Source: Neoarius graeffei (lineage: Eukaryota; Chordata; Actinopteri; Siluriformes; Ariidae). Taken from it: DNA of 64,000 nt. The notes below the pieces were generated by a model, which saw only the letters and a list, made by a program, of their open reading frames with translations, was not told the origin of the DNA and ran no database searches. Where the stretch lies: positions 5,824,001-5,888,000 of the forward strand of contig NC_083586.1 in the NCBI RefSeq assembly GCF_027579695.1, written 5' to 3'. The position numbers and the translations under genes are program-made. This document shows positions 25,770 through 37,779 of the stretch, in pieces (the first letter of the stretch is position 1; each line of letters starts with the position of its first letter).

Positions 25770-26050
25770 CTCCAGCATAAAAAGAATCCATAAACAATAT
25801 AATCAAGTGGTGTTAATAGTAGTGATGCATTTTATTTATAAACCATTTTAGTCGTAATAGTATAACACTAATAATAACAGTAGTGTGCTGGCTATAAAGG
25901 AAGGCTGATGGGTGAAAATAGATTATGACGGCGCTGTCCGTGCGGCGATTGAACCTACAAAACGCGCTAAGCTGCGCTGTTGGCTCTGCGGAGCTGCGCG
26001 AGCGGCGATAAATTAGGGACGGGTGTGGCTGTGTTTCAAACTGTGTCGGC
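25770..26050. other. H2A-H3 spacer, no gene recognised
   Basis: AT-rich to about 25920, then CpG-rich towards the H3 promoter. Nothing coding is recognised. Confidence 0.6.
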
Positions 26051-26063
26051 GGGAAAAGACGGT

Positions 26064-26130
26064 CCAATAGCGAATAGGTGACGCAGCGCGTTCTCGCCAA
26101 TGACAGGCGACCGCGTTCAAGACGCCCAAT
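26064..26130 (+). promoter_or_regulatory. H3 promoter with three CCAAT boxes
   Basis: Direct CCAAT boxes at 26064-26068, 26097-26101 and 26126-26130 are spaced about 30 bases apart and end about 90 bases before the H3 start. Multiple NF-Y sites at this spacing are usual in cell-cycle histone promoters. Confidence 0.75.
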
Positions 26131-26202
26131 GAGCGCAGGGCGCTGTTAGAGTTGAAAAAGCCAGCGTCCGCCGTTGCCGTTTATTCTGTTTCTCATCTGT
26201 GA

Positions 26203-26631
<429 letters not shown>

Positions 26632-26658
26632 ACGCCGACTCCGTCTAACGCACACAAA

Positions 26659-26674
26659 GGCTCTTTTAAGAGCC
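26659..26674 (+). terminator. Histone mRNA 3' stem-loop (H3)
   Basis: ggctcttttaagagcc followed by acctca, then cagaaacgagcc as a possible downstream purine-rich element. Confidence 0.95.
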
Positions 26675-26689
26675 ACCTCACTGTCTCAC

Positions 26690-27345
26690 AGAAACGAGCC
26701 CGTCTCCATCCCCTGCACGGAACACCGTTCTGTTTGAGCTCACGGTTCGAGTGGAGTCGGAGCAGTGAAACAGAACAGCTGTTAGGACACAGTGGCCAGA
26801 GTTCTAGAACTTCTCGCGGTTTGACTAACAGGTTTTTGTCCCCGTCCTTTTAGATATTGTGGTGTCTGAGCGCCGCTTCAGTAATCAGAAGAGAAGCAGA
26901 AAGTTTTCTCCGCTGCTTGGAAATGAGCAAAGGTAATGCTGTATTTAATAATTGGTTTGTGTATCAAGGTCAAATCTTTGTGCGTATTTCAATACATTTA
27001 TCACTTCACACACGTTTTGTGTTTTTAACAATGGACATTGTTACAAGGCAGATTTCCATTTATCCGCAGATATAAAACATTCTAAATATTTCTAATAACA
27101 CAGACTACTCAATAGAAGTCACTACGCAGCACCCATATAATTTTTACTCTACGTTATTTTCGCTTTTTAAGTAAAATAGCTCGTTTATTTACTTCTTGGA
27201 TGGAGGCTGGTTTTCCTGATTTGGCCACATGTGGAAACTTTTCTCGGTGTATTTTCCGTCAACAAATATTTATTAAACTCTGCATTTAGTATAAAACAAG
27301 GGAACAGCACACAGGGAGAGACACGAATTTGCTCTTCTATGAGAA
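26690..27345. other. H3-H2B spacer, no gene recognised
   Basis: Between two genes that converge on it. AT-rich, with only short unsupported open frames. Confidence 0.6.
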
Positions 27346-27352
27346 AGTGGGT

Positions 27353-27368
27353 GGCTCTTAAAAGAGCC
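27353..27368 (-). terminator. Histone mRNA 3' stem-loop (H2B)
   Basis: On the minus strand it reads ggctcttttaagagcc followed by accca, 37 bases past the H2B stop. Confidence 0.95.
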
Positions 27369-27405
27369 GTTGGGTTGCTGAAGGCGGCCGCAGCAGCAGC
27401 GCACT

Positions 27406-27780
27406 TTACTTGGAGCTGGTGTACTTGGTGACGGCCTTTGTGCCCTCAGACACGGCGTGCTTGGCCAGCTCGCCAGGCAGTAAAAGGCGCACAGCGGTCT
27501 GGATCTCTCTGGAGGTGATGGTGGAGCGCTTGTTGTAGTGAGCCAGACGAGAGGACTCACCGGCGATACGCTCGAAAATGTCATTGACGAAGGAGTTCAT
27601 GATGCCCATAGCCTTAGACGAGATGCCGGTGTCGGGATGAACCTGCTTCAGAACCTTGTACACGTAGATAGCGTAGCTCTCCCTCCTGGACTTTCTGCGC
27701 TTCTTGCCTCCTTTACCAGCCGCCTTGGTCACGGCTTTCTTGGAGCCCTTCTTGGGCGCGCTTTTAGGTGGCTCGGGCAT
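27406..27780 (-). CDS. H2B: Histone H2B (canonical)
   Basis: 124 residues, the usual fish length. It starts [20 protein letters not shown], followed by the basic [20 protein letters not shown]. The histone fold runs through [39 protein letters not shown] and [20 protein letters not shown], and it ends [17 protein letters not shown], which contains the lysine used for H2B ubiquitination (AVTKYTSS). It partners H2A. Transcribed towards H3, opposite to the other three intact genes. Intact, single exon, with its own stem-loop. Confidence 0.97.
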   Translation of the reverse strand: MPEPPKSAPKKGSKKAVTKAAGKGGKKRRKSRRESYAIYVYKVLKQVHPDTGISSKAMGIMNSFVNDIFERIAGESSRLAHYNKRSTITSREIQTAVRLLLPGELAKHAVSEGTKAVTKYTSSK

Positions 27781-27837
27781 GGCGCTGCTCCTCGGGTAAA
27801 CTGTAAGAGAATGAATAAGGCCCGCCTCGCGGCCGCT

Positions 27838-27891
27838 CTATTTACAGGTCCGCAGTGTAATTAGACACGAGGCAGGAACATATTTTATTGG
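27838..27891 (-). promoter_or_regulatory. H2B promoter
   Basis: On the minus strand a CCAAT box lies at 27887-27891 and a TATA-like taaatag at about 27838-27844, roughly 60 bases before the start codon. I did not see the octamer ATTTGCAT that many H2B promoters carry. Confidence 0.6.
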
Positions 27892-28213
27892 CCAGAGTTC
27901 CAAACCTCCTCATACGGGGCGCCTCCTACCGCTCCGCCCACTTCCTTCCCCTCCGCCTCGCTTTGTCTCCCTTCCCGCCGTTTTATATTCACAGCACTGA
28001 TGGAAGAATTTTATAGATAAGAATTCATTCCATTCTTATATTTCTATTACCACCATCTGAAGCGTTTCTCTCTCACACACAGCTTTCATATAGAAACGGT
28101 TAAGTATTACTGATGTTACTCGTGTCTGCAGTTTCCTGTTCTCTGCTTCATTTTAAATAGACTTTATTTTCATTCAGATTTGCATCAAACAATACACATT
28201 AGAACGAGATTTC

Positions 28214-28265
28214 GTTGCTGTGGCTCAGTGTAGTGCAGAACGAAACAGCAAGTATATTACCTGAG

Positions 28266-28318
<53 letters not shown>

Positions 28319-28368
28319 CTCAGGTAATATACTTGCTGTTTCTTTCTACACTACACTGAGCCACAGCA
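28214..28368. repeat. Long AT-centred palindrome A
   Basis: The left arm (gttgctgtggctcagtgtag, then acagcaagtatattacctga) and the right arm (tcaggtaatatacttgctgt, then ctacactgagccacagcaa) are near-perfect reverse complements of about 50 bases. They are separated by a (TA)n core of about 45 bases at 28267-28312. Such a sequence can extrude as a cruciform. Confidence 0.92.
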
Positions 28369-28376
28369 AAAAAAAA

Positions 28377-28391
28377 GAAAAAAGCAGCAGC

Positions 28392-28445
<54 letters not shown>

Positions 28446-28467
28446 GATGCTGCTTTTCTTTTTCCCC
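28377..28467. repeat. Long AT-centred palindrome B
   Basis: The arms are aaaaagcagcagctgtgtgtg and its near reverse complement cacacacacagatgctgctt, around an (AT)n core at about 28401-28434. It follows palindrome A by fewer than ten bases. Confidence 0.9.
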
Positions 28468-28515
28468 TCTCACACACACTCTCACGGAGAAAGAGCTCTT
28501 TGTGGATGTTTGGGT

Positions 28516-28531
28516 GGCTCTTAAAAGAGCC
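28516..28531 (-). terminator. Histone mRNA 3' stem-loop (H4 remnant)
   Basis: The minus strand reads ggctcttttaagagcc followed by accca, 31 bases beyond the H4 stop, so the 3' end of the gene is complete even though its body is lost. Confidence 0.93.
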
Positions 28532-28562
28532 GTTGTGCTGGTGCGGTTCAGTGTCGGAGCGT

Positions 28563-28751
<189 letters not shown>

Positions 28752-28950
28752 TCAGATCTTGAGGAGAGAGGCTGTGAGGAGCTCCTGAACCCGGAGCTGG
28801 AGACGGAGACCTACGAGCTGCTGAGGCAGTTGTTCCGCTCTCACACGGGCCTTCCGGTGGAACACAGGTGGAATAAAGCGCACTCAGCACTGCCGAGTCT
28901 GTAGAGAGTGGTGGGGAAAACCATCTACCGCCACCGCATCGCATACACCG

Positions 28951-29804
28951 GTGAGCTTTACCGCACTACCAGGGGCTCATGGCCATCTCTGTCTAAGAGT
29001 TACTGGCGATTGGCTTTGGGTGCGTTAGTCCCATTTTCAGGGACTTTAGCTTCATCATTGAGTTGAGCAAAGTTTGATCATAATTTTACCTTTTTCAGAT
29101 CCCAGTCACAGTAATTTATCAGTTTTTAGACTGAAGGATCTGATTCTGAATCATTTGGTTCTCAGAATGCTCTGTGAAACCGTTCTGCTGCTCTGTTTAG
29201 ATTTAAACCCTGATGTGATTCAGTTCAAAACACTATTTGTTTTGATCTGAACTGGGTTTAAATCTAAACATTCAGCTCGCTACTCAGAGTTTCTTCAGCG
29301 TCTGTCAGTTAGTTTACAGAAGCCCAAACACTGCAGTGCAGGATTCTCTATTACAGGGGAACAAGCACTTTAACTCAGTGAGATATTCACTTGGCTCATA
29401 AAATAACCTTTATTTAATAGTGACTTCATAATTTAATTTACGCTGTTTAGGTTCCATAAGCTTATTTTTATATCGTTAGAGTGCTTTTTGTGTCAATTGA
29501 AGTTCATCTTGCCATACAATTACCCAATCATGACACAGCAGGCGGATATTACTAGCCAATCCTGTTGCAGGAGGCGGGCATTATGTGCCACAGGGACAGT
29601 CTGGACTTCAAAGAATTTCCCCACATTGTTTCCCATAAATGTTAAAGTGCATTATGGATATTCTGTGCTTTACAGGACACAGCATTTAATACTGAATGTT
29701 GTAGCACACAGGATCTTTAACTGTGTGCTGTCGGGTGTGTGTGCGCACAAGTTGAGTAAAGTGCTGTAGGAGGTGTGTAACTGGAGCCCTTTTTAAAGTG
29801 GAAC
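28951..29804. other. First part of mcl1-like intron 1
   Basis: No gene recognised. Contains a local imperfect inverted repeat (tctgtttagatttaaaccc at about 29193 against gggtttaaatctaaaca at about 29254). Confidence 0.5.
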
Positions 29805-30112
<308 letters not shown>

Positions 30113-31088
30113 GGAAACTGGGTTCCTGGAACTCTGCTTATTTTTAAACATGTTTATCAAACACCAGCGTACTTTCTCACACACACGGGCAGTGGCAGAT
30201 AATTCAGTAAGATTAAGGTGTGTGTAAATGATCACATTAGTGAAGGTGAAAATAAAGCACATGAACGGGGGCAAAAAGCAAGCAGTAACTGAACACATCA
30301 CTGCACAGACAGACAGAAGTGCAAAGTAGATTACACACAGACAGGAGGAGACCGAGTCCGGTCCTTTAAGGGGAGTGTCCTAGTGCCCAAGGAACAGAGA
30401 GAAAACCGTGAATGAACACACACATGGGGAGATGAAAGGGAAATGAGGAAACCTGGATGCACACACAAAGTAAGGGGAATTCTGGGTAATTTGTCCCCAT
30501 GCTGGGAATTTCAGGGAAAGATATTGTTTTATTTTCCTCAGGACAGAGAGACACTGACTCCTACAGGCAGATGGACTGCAAGAAAAGGCAGCTTTATTGT
30601 AGTAAGTACAGTTCAGTAGTTGTGTGTGGTGCAGCCATTCGGGGGACTGGGTGTGGGAGAGGACGGGTCCAGCTATCGGGTTGAAGATGTTCCGTAGCCT
30701 GATAGTCCGTGTGTTAATAGTCCTGTGGCGTTTTCCATGTGGTAGAGGGACAGACAGGTGGTGACCTGGATGGCTCAGGTCTCTGGTGATGGTGCAATGT
30801 TCCTCTGTAGTCGACTAGTGTAGATGGAGCGTAGGTTAGAGAGCTCTGTCCCGTTGTCTCGCTGAGCCACTGGCACCACTTGGTGTAGTTTGCAGTAATG
30901 CACAGTAGGTGAGTGTACTCTCTGTGGTGTGGAGGTAGGCGTGTTGTCCTGCGTTTCCTCAAGAACGGTCTCTGCTGGGCTCTCTTCCTGGGGGGGGGGT
31001 CAGATTTTTTTTTTAACGTGGAAGCTCAGGAACTTGACGCTTTAGATCAAGGGTTGGATGATTATTGTCTACCGTGTGTGTGTTACAG
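30113..31088. other. Rest of mcl1-like intron 1
   Basis: No coding region recognised. A stretch around 30540-30960 has the look of degraded repeat sequence, but I cannot name a family. G-run at about 30991. Confidence 0.45.
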
Positions 31089-31602
31089 GCATGGTGCGGC
31101 AGCTGTTCGACGAGAACAATAGTCTGGACGGTGTTGGCTCCGTTTTGAGCGGTGTGTTTGACGATGGCATGATTTCTTGGGGACGCATCGCAAGTGTTCT
31201 GGCTCTAGGTGCTGTGGTGTGCGAGCGGCTGAAGCAGGACTGTGTGAAGGAGCAAGAAGAGGAGTGTGTGGACATTGTTGCTTTACAAATCTCCTCCTAC
31301 CTCACTACAGACCTGCAGCACTGGTTCATCAACAACGGCTGGGTGAGTATATTGATGAGACTGGTTCAGAACACACACACAATCCTGCCTTATGCCCTCA
31401 TGTTGTTGTAAGTATAACTCTGGAAGTGTGTGTGTGTGTGTGTGTGTGTGTAAGTAACTGTGTTTTTCTAATTGTGTTTGTGTTGCAGGATGGTTTTGCG
31501 AAGTTCTTTTATGTCGAGGATCCCGAGTCCACAGTTTGGAAGGCACTAATGGCAGTGGCCGGATTCGGAATAGGGGCATGTCTCTTAACACTGATGCGAT
31601 GA
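31089..31602 (+). CDS. mcl1: mcl1-like exons 2 and 3 (BH1, BH2, membrane anchor)
   Basis: Exon 2 (31089-31342) follows a tgttacag acceptor and encodes GMVRQLFDENNSLDGVG, the BH1 segment FDDGMISWGRIASVLALGAV, CERLKQDCVKEQEEECVDIV and LQHWFINNGW before a gtgagt donor. After a 146-base intron with a (TG)n run, exon 3 (31489-31602) begins DGFAKFFYVEDPES, completing BH2 (GWDGFAKFF), and ends in a hydrophobic anchor WKALMAVAGFGIGACLLTLM plus R. WGRI in BH1 and the GWDGFxxFFxVED string are typical of Mcl-1 and not of Bcl-2 or Bcl-xL. These exons show no damage. The role of the family is to bind pro-apoptotic BH3 proteins at the outer mitochondrial membrane. Confidence 0.85.
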
Positions 31603-32204
31603 AGTGAGTGGAGGCAGAGGTGGCCACTGTTACTATGGCCACACTGTTGTCTGTCTTCCTAAGGAAACGAGGACAAATGTGCTTGTGCTTTTCTGGGCGA
31701 TCGCAGAGACACTAATAAATCCGTATGTTTTATGAAGACTGAGCAAAGTTTATGTTATGTCACTCAATACTATTATCAGTTTATATTCAAATAAAATTCC
31801 CCTCACCCAGATAAACTGCCCCTGTCTCCATGGGGAGGTCACTGCGCTGTCCTGCACATGGCAGAATTTCAGCTGTTTAACTTTCAGTGCAAGGTCTGGC
31901 ATGGTGAGGGCCCTGATTGTGTGAGGAAATTCAGAGCTTTCCTGTTTGGAGAAAGTCTTAGTTTTTTAAATAAACACTTCAGGCACTGAATACTGTGTGA
32001 TGTGTGTTCATTTCATTGCCCTCTGTGTGTGAAAACATACATTTTGCATGGATTCCAGGTGTGTTCTGCCTGGTTCTTTATTCAGGTGAGAACATGGCAA
32101 TTGCTAGGTTGCATCCGACGTCATCTCTCCCTCATTAGGTACGCAAGACATGAAGTGATGGTCGGCTAAAGTCACTGTTCAGAAAGCATTACTATCGCTG
32201 GGGG
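31603..32204. other. mcl1-like 3' UTR and spacer
   Basis: Candidate poly(A) signals aataaa at 31714 and ataaaa near 31791. Nothing else is recognised. Confidence 0.5.
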
Positions 32205-33330
32205 TAGGGCTGGGCGATATGACGATACATATCGTGGGGACGATAGAAAAGTGTCTATCGTGCCCTTTCTCTTCTATCGTTTCTATCGTGATAAACTAAT
32301 TTTATCAATTATTACAGCAAATATATAATTTAACATAATTTTGTGTTGTCACTATGCACGCTCTAAGTTTATATAAAGAAGAATAAAAAGATTCTTAGTA
32401 AAGAAACGTGGTTTTGCGACACGACGCTGCTTTACGTTCTTTGAGTCTCACACGGGACATGATTGCTGAAGCAGAGCCCTTTTCGTTTTGGAATTTCTCT
32501 AGCTGAAGAATGGACGATGGAAGCGCAACAGGAAGACGATTTACAGACTGAGACAGTTGCACAGGTACAAGAACCACTTGTGCCAAAAAGAGGGGGCACC
32601 TCTGTGATTTGGCTGCAATTTGGATTTAAGACCTTCGACACAGAGCAAAAGGAGGTCATATGTAAACTTTGCAACAAAACTATCCCCGTGCCAGATGCGA
32701 ACACATCCAACCTCTTCTATCACATAAAGAAGGTCCACGAACAAGAATACATAAGAATCCAACAAATCCGATCTAAACAAAAGGGTGAAACAGCGGGGGC
32801 AAGTTCCGAAAAGAAGTACAGCCAGCCGAAGATAAAGCAGTCTCTCGCCCGATGCACGCCATATGAAAAGATGTCTCAGCGCCACAAATCACATGTGCCA
32901 TCTTGCATTACATTTGTAAAGGCATGGCTCCAGTGTATGTAGTTGAGAAGGACAGCTTTCGAGACCTCGTCAAAGTACTTGATCCGAGGTACGTTATGCC
33001 CAGTCGTAAGCACTTCAGTAAAGTCGAGTAGCCTCGCTTATATGACGCATGCCGGGCTGAAGTGGAGAAAGATGTTTGCAGTGTGGTGCATTATGCCTTG
33101 ACTACGGACCTGTGGACGAGCAGAGCTACGCAGCCCTTCATGAGCATAACCATACATTTCATCAGGAGCGACTGGATCCTCTGCGCTCGCTGTTTACAGG
33201 CTGCGTACTTCCCAGACGATCACACAGGAGTCATGTTAGCCCAAGGTATGAGCCTGACATTGCTACATATTTATTTTGTTGCTAATTATCTTTTTACTAA
33301 TGTGCTTAAAATAAGAATACACTATGTATG

Positions 33331-33339
<9 letters not shown>

Positions 33340-33391
<52 letters not shown>
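33340..33391. repeat. (TA)n microsatellite in the hAT remnant
   Basis: About 25 TA dinucleotides, in an apparent intron of the ZBED1-like remnant. Confidence 0.95.
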
Positions 33392-33394
<3 letters not shown>

Positions 33395-34509
33395 ACATTA
33401 TAAGTATGTTATATCGAAATTCCTATTAGTTTTCTCTCCATAGACGTCTATTGCATGTCTATGGGTTCCAACAACTTCCAACAGCAACAACAACCCACGT
33501 TGTCTCGTCACTTGATAATAGTCACGTGCCTGCAATGGGTCCATAATTATTTATAGGTATCTCTTTAGTAAAACAATTAGCATATTGGTGTTTTATTATA
33601 CTGTCTACTGTAGTAATTCTGAATGACCCATAATTAGGTATTCATCTATTTAGGTCTGAGAGATGCCCTGGAGTCATGGGGATTGCAAGAATGCCATCTT
33701 GTCTGTGTCACCACAGATAACGCCACAAACAATATCTCTGCAATGGAACTGAATGAGTGGGAATGGTTACAATGCTTTGGTCACCGTCTACAGCTAGCCA
33801 TTGGTAAGTGTAAAACAATCTAAATATGGCTTAGTGTAATATTGCAATGGGTATATTATAGTAGCAACAAAAATATTAGTGAATTGAAACATTAGTTTGG
33901 TTATCCTGTGTTGTTTGATCAGGCCATGTGCAAAACATTATTGAACAAGTTATTCTTTCCATTTTATTTATTATTTTGCCTGTCATGGTACACAATGAAT
34001 TGTAATACATACTGCCCACACTATCTAATTATTAAATCAATCCATAAATCATTTAAGTGATGCATGATGATAAAAAATAAAATTGCTGTCAAATATGTTA
34101 TTACATCACATTTTTCGTTTTATTTCAACAGAGAATGCTCTAAAAGATCTCTCACCAGCATCTACAAAGCAGGCTGTGGAAAGAGCAGTGGGAGTCTGTA
34201 AAAAGGTGGTGAGTGCCTTCTCCAACTCATGGAAGAGAAAACGTGACTTGGCCAAGGCACAAGCAGCGCTGGGCTTGCCTCAGCATCAGCTCATCACTGA
34301 AACCCCCACAAGATGGGGCTCGCACCAGCAGATGACAGCGAGGTTCCTAGAGCAGGAGAAAGCCCTTTCTCAGGTCCTCCTTGCAGACAAGAAGGTGAGA
34401 CATGGCCACTGGACATTGCACATTGATTCTTTTCATTGTGGATTCTGATTATGTTTGCAGCCTAGATTCACCTCATTAAAGTATCCCATCTTTTTGTTAT
34501 TTGACTTAG

Positions 34510-35121
34510 GCAAGACATCTGGTGCCAAGCTGGCAAGACATGGCATTGCTGGAGTCCTTGAACAAAGCACTGGGTCCACTGTTCGAGTTCACTGACACTT
34601 TGTCGGGGGACAAGTATGTCAGTGTGCCTTTACTGAAGACAGTACTGCACCTATTCAACAACGAAATCCTCAGCCGGAAGGATGGGGACACAGAGCTCAC
34701 ACAAGCTGTCAAAGAGGGTGTTCTCAAGTACCTCAATGAAAAGTATGATGACCCTACTACTGATAACCACCTCGATATGGCGACACTTGTTGACCCACGA
34801 TTTAAGACGGCCTACGTGAAGGAAGACCGGGTGGAGTTCATCAAGACAAGAGCTGCAGCAGAGCTGGTGGGCATGGTGGAGGGAGCCATGGCACCAGAAA
34901 GTGAACAAACAGCAGCAGCCTCCAGTTCACCCCAAGCTACTCAAGATGATCCGGAGCATCCCCATCCCACAAAGAAAAAGAAAAGTTTAGGTAGTTACTT
35001 TAAGAAGGCAGTTCAAGCCAGCACCCACTCCCAACCCAACAGGGCATCCATTGAACTGGAGGTCTCCATGTATCTCCAGGCACCTGGGCCTGACTCAGAG
35101 ACAGACCCACTAGAATGGTAG
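34510..35121 (+). pseudogene. ZBED1-like hAT transposase, C-terminal segment
   Basis: After a tgacttag acceptor the frame reads ARHLVPSWQDMALLESLNKA, LFEFTDTLSGDKYVSVPLLK, DDPTTDNHLDMATLVDPRFK and LGSYFKKAVQAS, then stops at 35119-35121 where the family continues PLEWWKQHELNFP. The family sequence resumes right behind the stop (KQHELNFPLVSRLAKKSLCI) up to the hAT dimerisation motif SSSSERAFSASGNI. The stop replaces a tryptophan codon (tgg to tag). Confidence 0.8.
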
Positions 35122-35270
35122 AAGCAGCATGAGCTGAACTTCCCATTGGTGTCCAGGCTTGCCAAAAAGTCTCTCTGCATTCCCGCCACTAGTTCTTCAT
35201 CTGAAAGGGCGTTCAGTGCGAGTGGGAACATCATCACATGCAAGAGGTCCCCAACAACACGTGTATGTAG

Positions 35271-35998
35271 GGCCGACATCGGGCCAATGTATGTCAGCTA
35301 CGTCCGCCAGACTTCACATGGAGATCTTTTGCTCATTGCTATGACGTTGCGAGATGTTGGCCAGCCATCGTAAATGACTACTGGCCGATGTCTAAACGAT
35401 TCAAGGCTTTGATCACGGGCTGACGTATTTACGATGCAATGTTACCCCCCCCCACACACAATTTAACATTTAAAGTACACAGTATTGCATCATCACCAGT
35501 GTTCCGTGTAGCCAGCGACCCTCTCTCTGCCCATCCAGTGGTGGCCTCCTGAAACAAAAAGGGCAAGACATACCCAGAGACCTGTCCTAGATCAGCCCAA
35601 TCTCCCATCACCCAAATGCACACGAGTCACACCTGGCCATTAACCACATGTTGTTAGTCTTCAATAAATGGATGGTGTTGGAAAAAAAGTTAAGCACACC
35701 ACTCAATCACAGCACACTTAAACAAAATCACAGGGGTAAAAAATCACTGCGCACCAAGGGAAAGCAATATGTAAATCCAGTGTCAAGTGTCAAGTTATTT
35801 ACACAACCACCCTTTCCCTTACTTCTATAGCAGACACTTCAGTGATTCTGAGGGACGGCCTTAACTTAAAACAGCCTTTTACAGGATGATATATAAACCA
35901 CACACATTTTAAATCATTGTATATTAGGTAATTTCACATATACCATGTAATTTTAAGTGTTATAATAGTGTAATAGTGTTTAAGAAGTGTTACAGAAT
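35271..35998. other. Spacer with possible small DNA element
   Basis: 35268-35435 has repeated ggccgac/ggccaat/ggccgat words and a gtatttacgatgc run, reminiscent of the duplicated sequence at 50760-51070. I cannot define its ends. The rest to 36000 shows nothing recognisable. Confidence 0.4.
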
Positions 35999-35999
35999 T

Positions 36000-36312
36000 T
36001 AAAGACAAGGATGGCCCCATGAGGACAGTTGAGGGTTATACCTGTTAAAACTGTTAATATTATAGTCAGGCTGTCTGTTGTTGCCCAAATGAGGATGGGT
36101 TCCCTTTTGAGTCTGGTTCCTCTCGAGGTTTCTTCCTCATGTCGTCTGAGGGAGTTTTTCCTTGCCACCGTCGCCACAGGCTTGCTCATTGGGGATAGAT
36201 TAGGGATAAAATTAGCTCATGTTTTAAGTCGTTCAAATTCTGTAAAGCTGCTTTGCGACAATGTTTATTGTTAAAAGCGCTGTACAAATAAACTTGATTT
36301 GATTTGATTTTG
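36000..36312 (+). mobile_element. LINE/SINE 3' end common in fish (RTE/Rex3-like)
   Basis: The stretch ggttcctctcgaggtttctt, gggagtttttccttgccacc and aaagctgctttgcgacaatg ends in tacaaataaacttgatttga, with a short repeated gattt tail. This 3' module is abundant in fish genomes and I take it for an RTE-type tail; the family name is from memory and uncertain. Confidence 0.6.
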
Positions 36313-36761
36313 TTGTTTTGTCACCACCTGTTCTCAAACTGACACACACACCCCTCTTGCACAACAACCATTAACACATACACAGCAGGCACACACACAC
36401 ATTTGATTATTTAATTTAAAACGACCAATTAAAACACAGCATCCAAATACACGGTACAGAGAAATTACTGTCTCTCAGATAATACAATATACACAAATGT
36501 AACAGAAGTCATTGCATTGTGTTGTGACCAGTCTTTATTCTGCAGGTCCAAAACTAAGGCACTTTGTGAATGGTGTGGCAGTGTCCAATGGCACTTGTAT
36601 TTGAAAAACTGGGCTCTACAGTATATAGGGGAATTGATGATTACATTTGAAAAACAAACAGGGAAGAGCCCCAACACATCATTCCCATAACTAACTGCGT
36701 TCTTAAAGTGACAGCGGATTATTACTATACACAATGCTGAGTGGATCTACTGAACCTATTA
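36313..36761. other. Spacer, no gene recognised
   Basis: CA-rich at about 36390-36405; otherwise nothing supported. A minus-strand open frame of 89 codons here shows no known domain. Confidence 0.45.
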
Positions 36762-37110
36762 CACAGGCCTCCAACTAAATGGCGATGAGCACATAGACAG
36801 TGTACACACACAGGCCTCTAACTTACTGTAAATGGCCACTGACACAGACAGGATGTACACACACACACACAGGCCTCTAACTAAAACGGCCATGGACGTA
36901 GACAATATGCACACACAGGCCTCTAACTGCCACTGACACAGACAGGACACACACACACAGCCCCGTAACTTAAACGGCTATGGACACAGTGTACACACAC
37001 AGGCCTCTAACTTAAACGGCCATGGACATAGAGACAGTAAACAAACACAGGCCTCTAACTTAAATGGCCATGGACACAGAGACAGTAAACACACAGGCCT
37101 CTAACTTAAA
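36762..37110. repeat. Degenerate minisatellite, roughly 45-55-bp unit
   Basis: About seven diverged copies of a unit containing caggcctctaacttaaacgg then ccatggacacagagacagta and a CA run of variable length. Related copies lie at 39340-39390, 44850-45010 and 45664-45785, in introns of the minus-strand gene described at 39459-45970. Confidence 0.85.
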
Positions 37111-37126
37111 CACTGATGTATTGAGG

Positions 37127-37590
37127 TATTTCACTCACGTGACCAAGTCATGTGATGCTACCATTTTGGACGGCACAGCTCGAATCAGTTTGAATGCGAG
37201 GAAGGCGACAAACGAAAAACATAAAAGAAAAAGGAGCGAGATGCAGAAAACACCTTCACTATCCAGCGACGTAGGGCATTTACAGGGCGAGCAGAGGGAG
37301 AGGTATTTGCAAAAATTGAGGTTAGCAGGCTTAGAGAACGACGTTTACCTGCTTCCACCAGGATTGTTCACTGACGTACGGAAGTACACGAAGCCCTCGT
37401 CTTTACCTGACTTCGGCCCACATGATCTGTATACCTATGTCGTTAAAAACCCATCGCCATACACAGGTATTGATCTGAAAGCGTATACGAGTTTGGATGC
37501 CTACAAATATTTTGTGTCAGGCTGGGTAACATGCCTACATCAGCGGGTCGTCCCTGGAGCCGGTGGTCGCCATCTGATTACAGCTAAGGT
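37127..37590 (+). pseudogene. Exon of a SWIM/YqaJ-type fish protein (element-borne)
   Basis: The frame has a basic stretch (KHKRKRSEMQKT) and then LQGEQRERYLQKLRLAGLEN, DVRKYTKPSSLPDFGPHDLY, YVVKNPSPYTGIDLKAYTSL and DAYKYFVSGWV. In fish this string stands directly before a SWIM zinc-finger and, further on, a YqaJ-like nuclease domain; I recall this from annotated fish proteins and cannot check it here. The frame ends at an ITAKVCSH stretch; the likely splice donor is in gctaag|gtttgt at about 37588. No SWIM cysteines and no nuclease exon are present, so only the first part survives. The open frame extends upstream into minisatellite (from 37064), which is not protein-coding. Confidence 0.5.
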
Positions 37591-37779
37591 TTGTTCACAT
37601 TTTCATTTACTTTCGGTCCTCAGGATAAACAAAATGTTATTAAATGGCATTGAAATAACTTCTTAGTCTGTTGAGACATGGCCCGTTATAAATTTGCTGT
37701 TACCAGGCAATGACCAAGAACTGTATTATTAGGGTCGCTGTAGTTGTAGCAGTGTACTAGCAGCTAGCTGTTAGCACTA

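Larger units (their letters stand above)
32205..35270 (+). mobile_element. hAT transposon remnant, ZBED1-like, spliced, 3' end lost
   Basis: The left end tagggctgggcgatatgacg is a typical terminus of fish Ac-type hAT elements. Transposase segments follow in order: a BED finger (32520-32800, CKLCNKTI then HIKKVHEQEY), LVKVLDPRYVMPSRKHFSK and VVHYALTTDLWTSRATQPFM (32960-33245), LRDALESWGLQECHL with CVTTDNATNN and CFGHRLQLAIG (33654-33805), a segment at 34131-34395, and a long last part at 34510-35260 ending SSSERAFSASGNIITCKR. Splice signals separate the last three. Disruptions: a frame change and stop near 32940, a stop at about 33030 and one at 35119. After about 35262 the sequence is no longer hAT and no matching right terminus is present. 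Confidence 0.85.
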
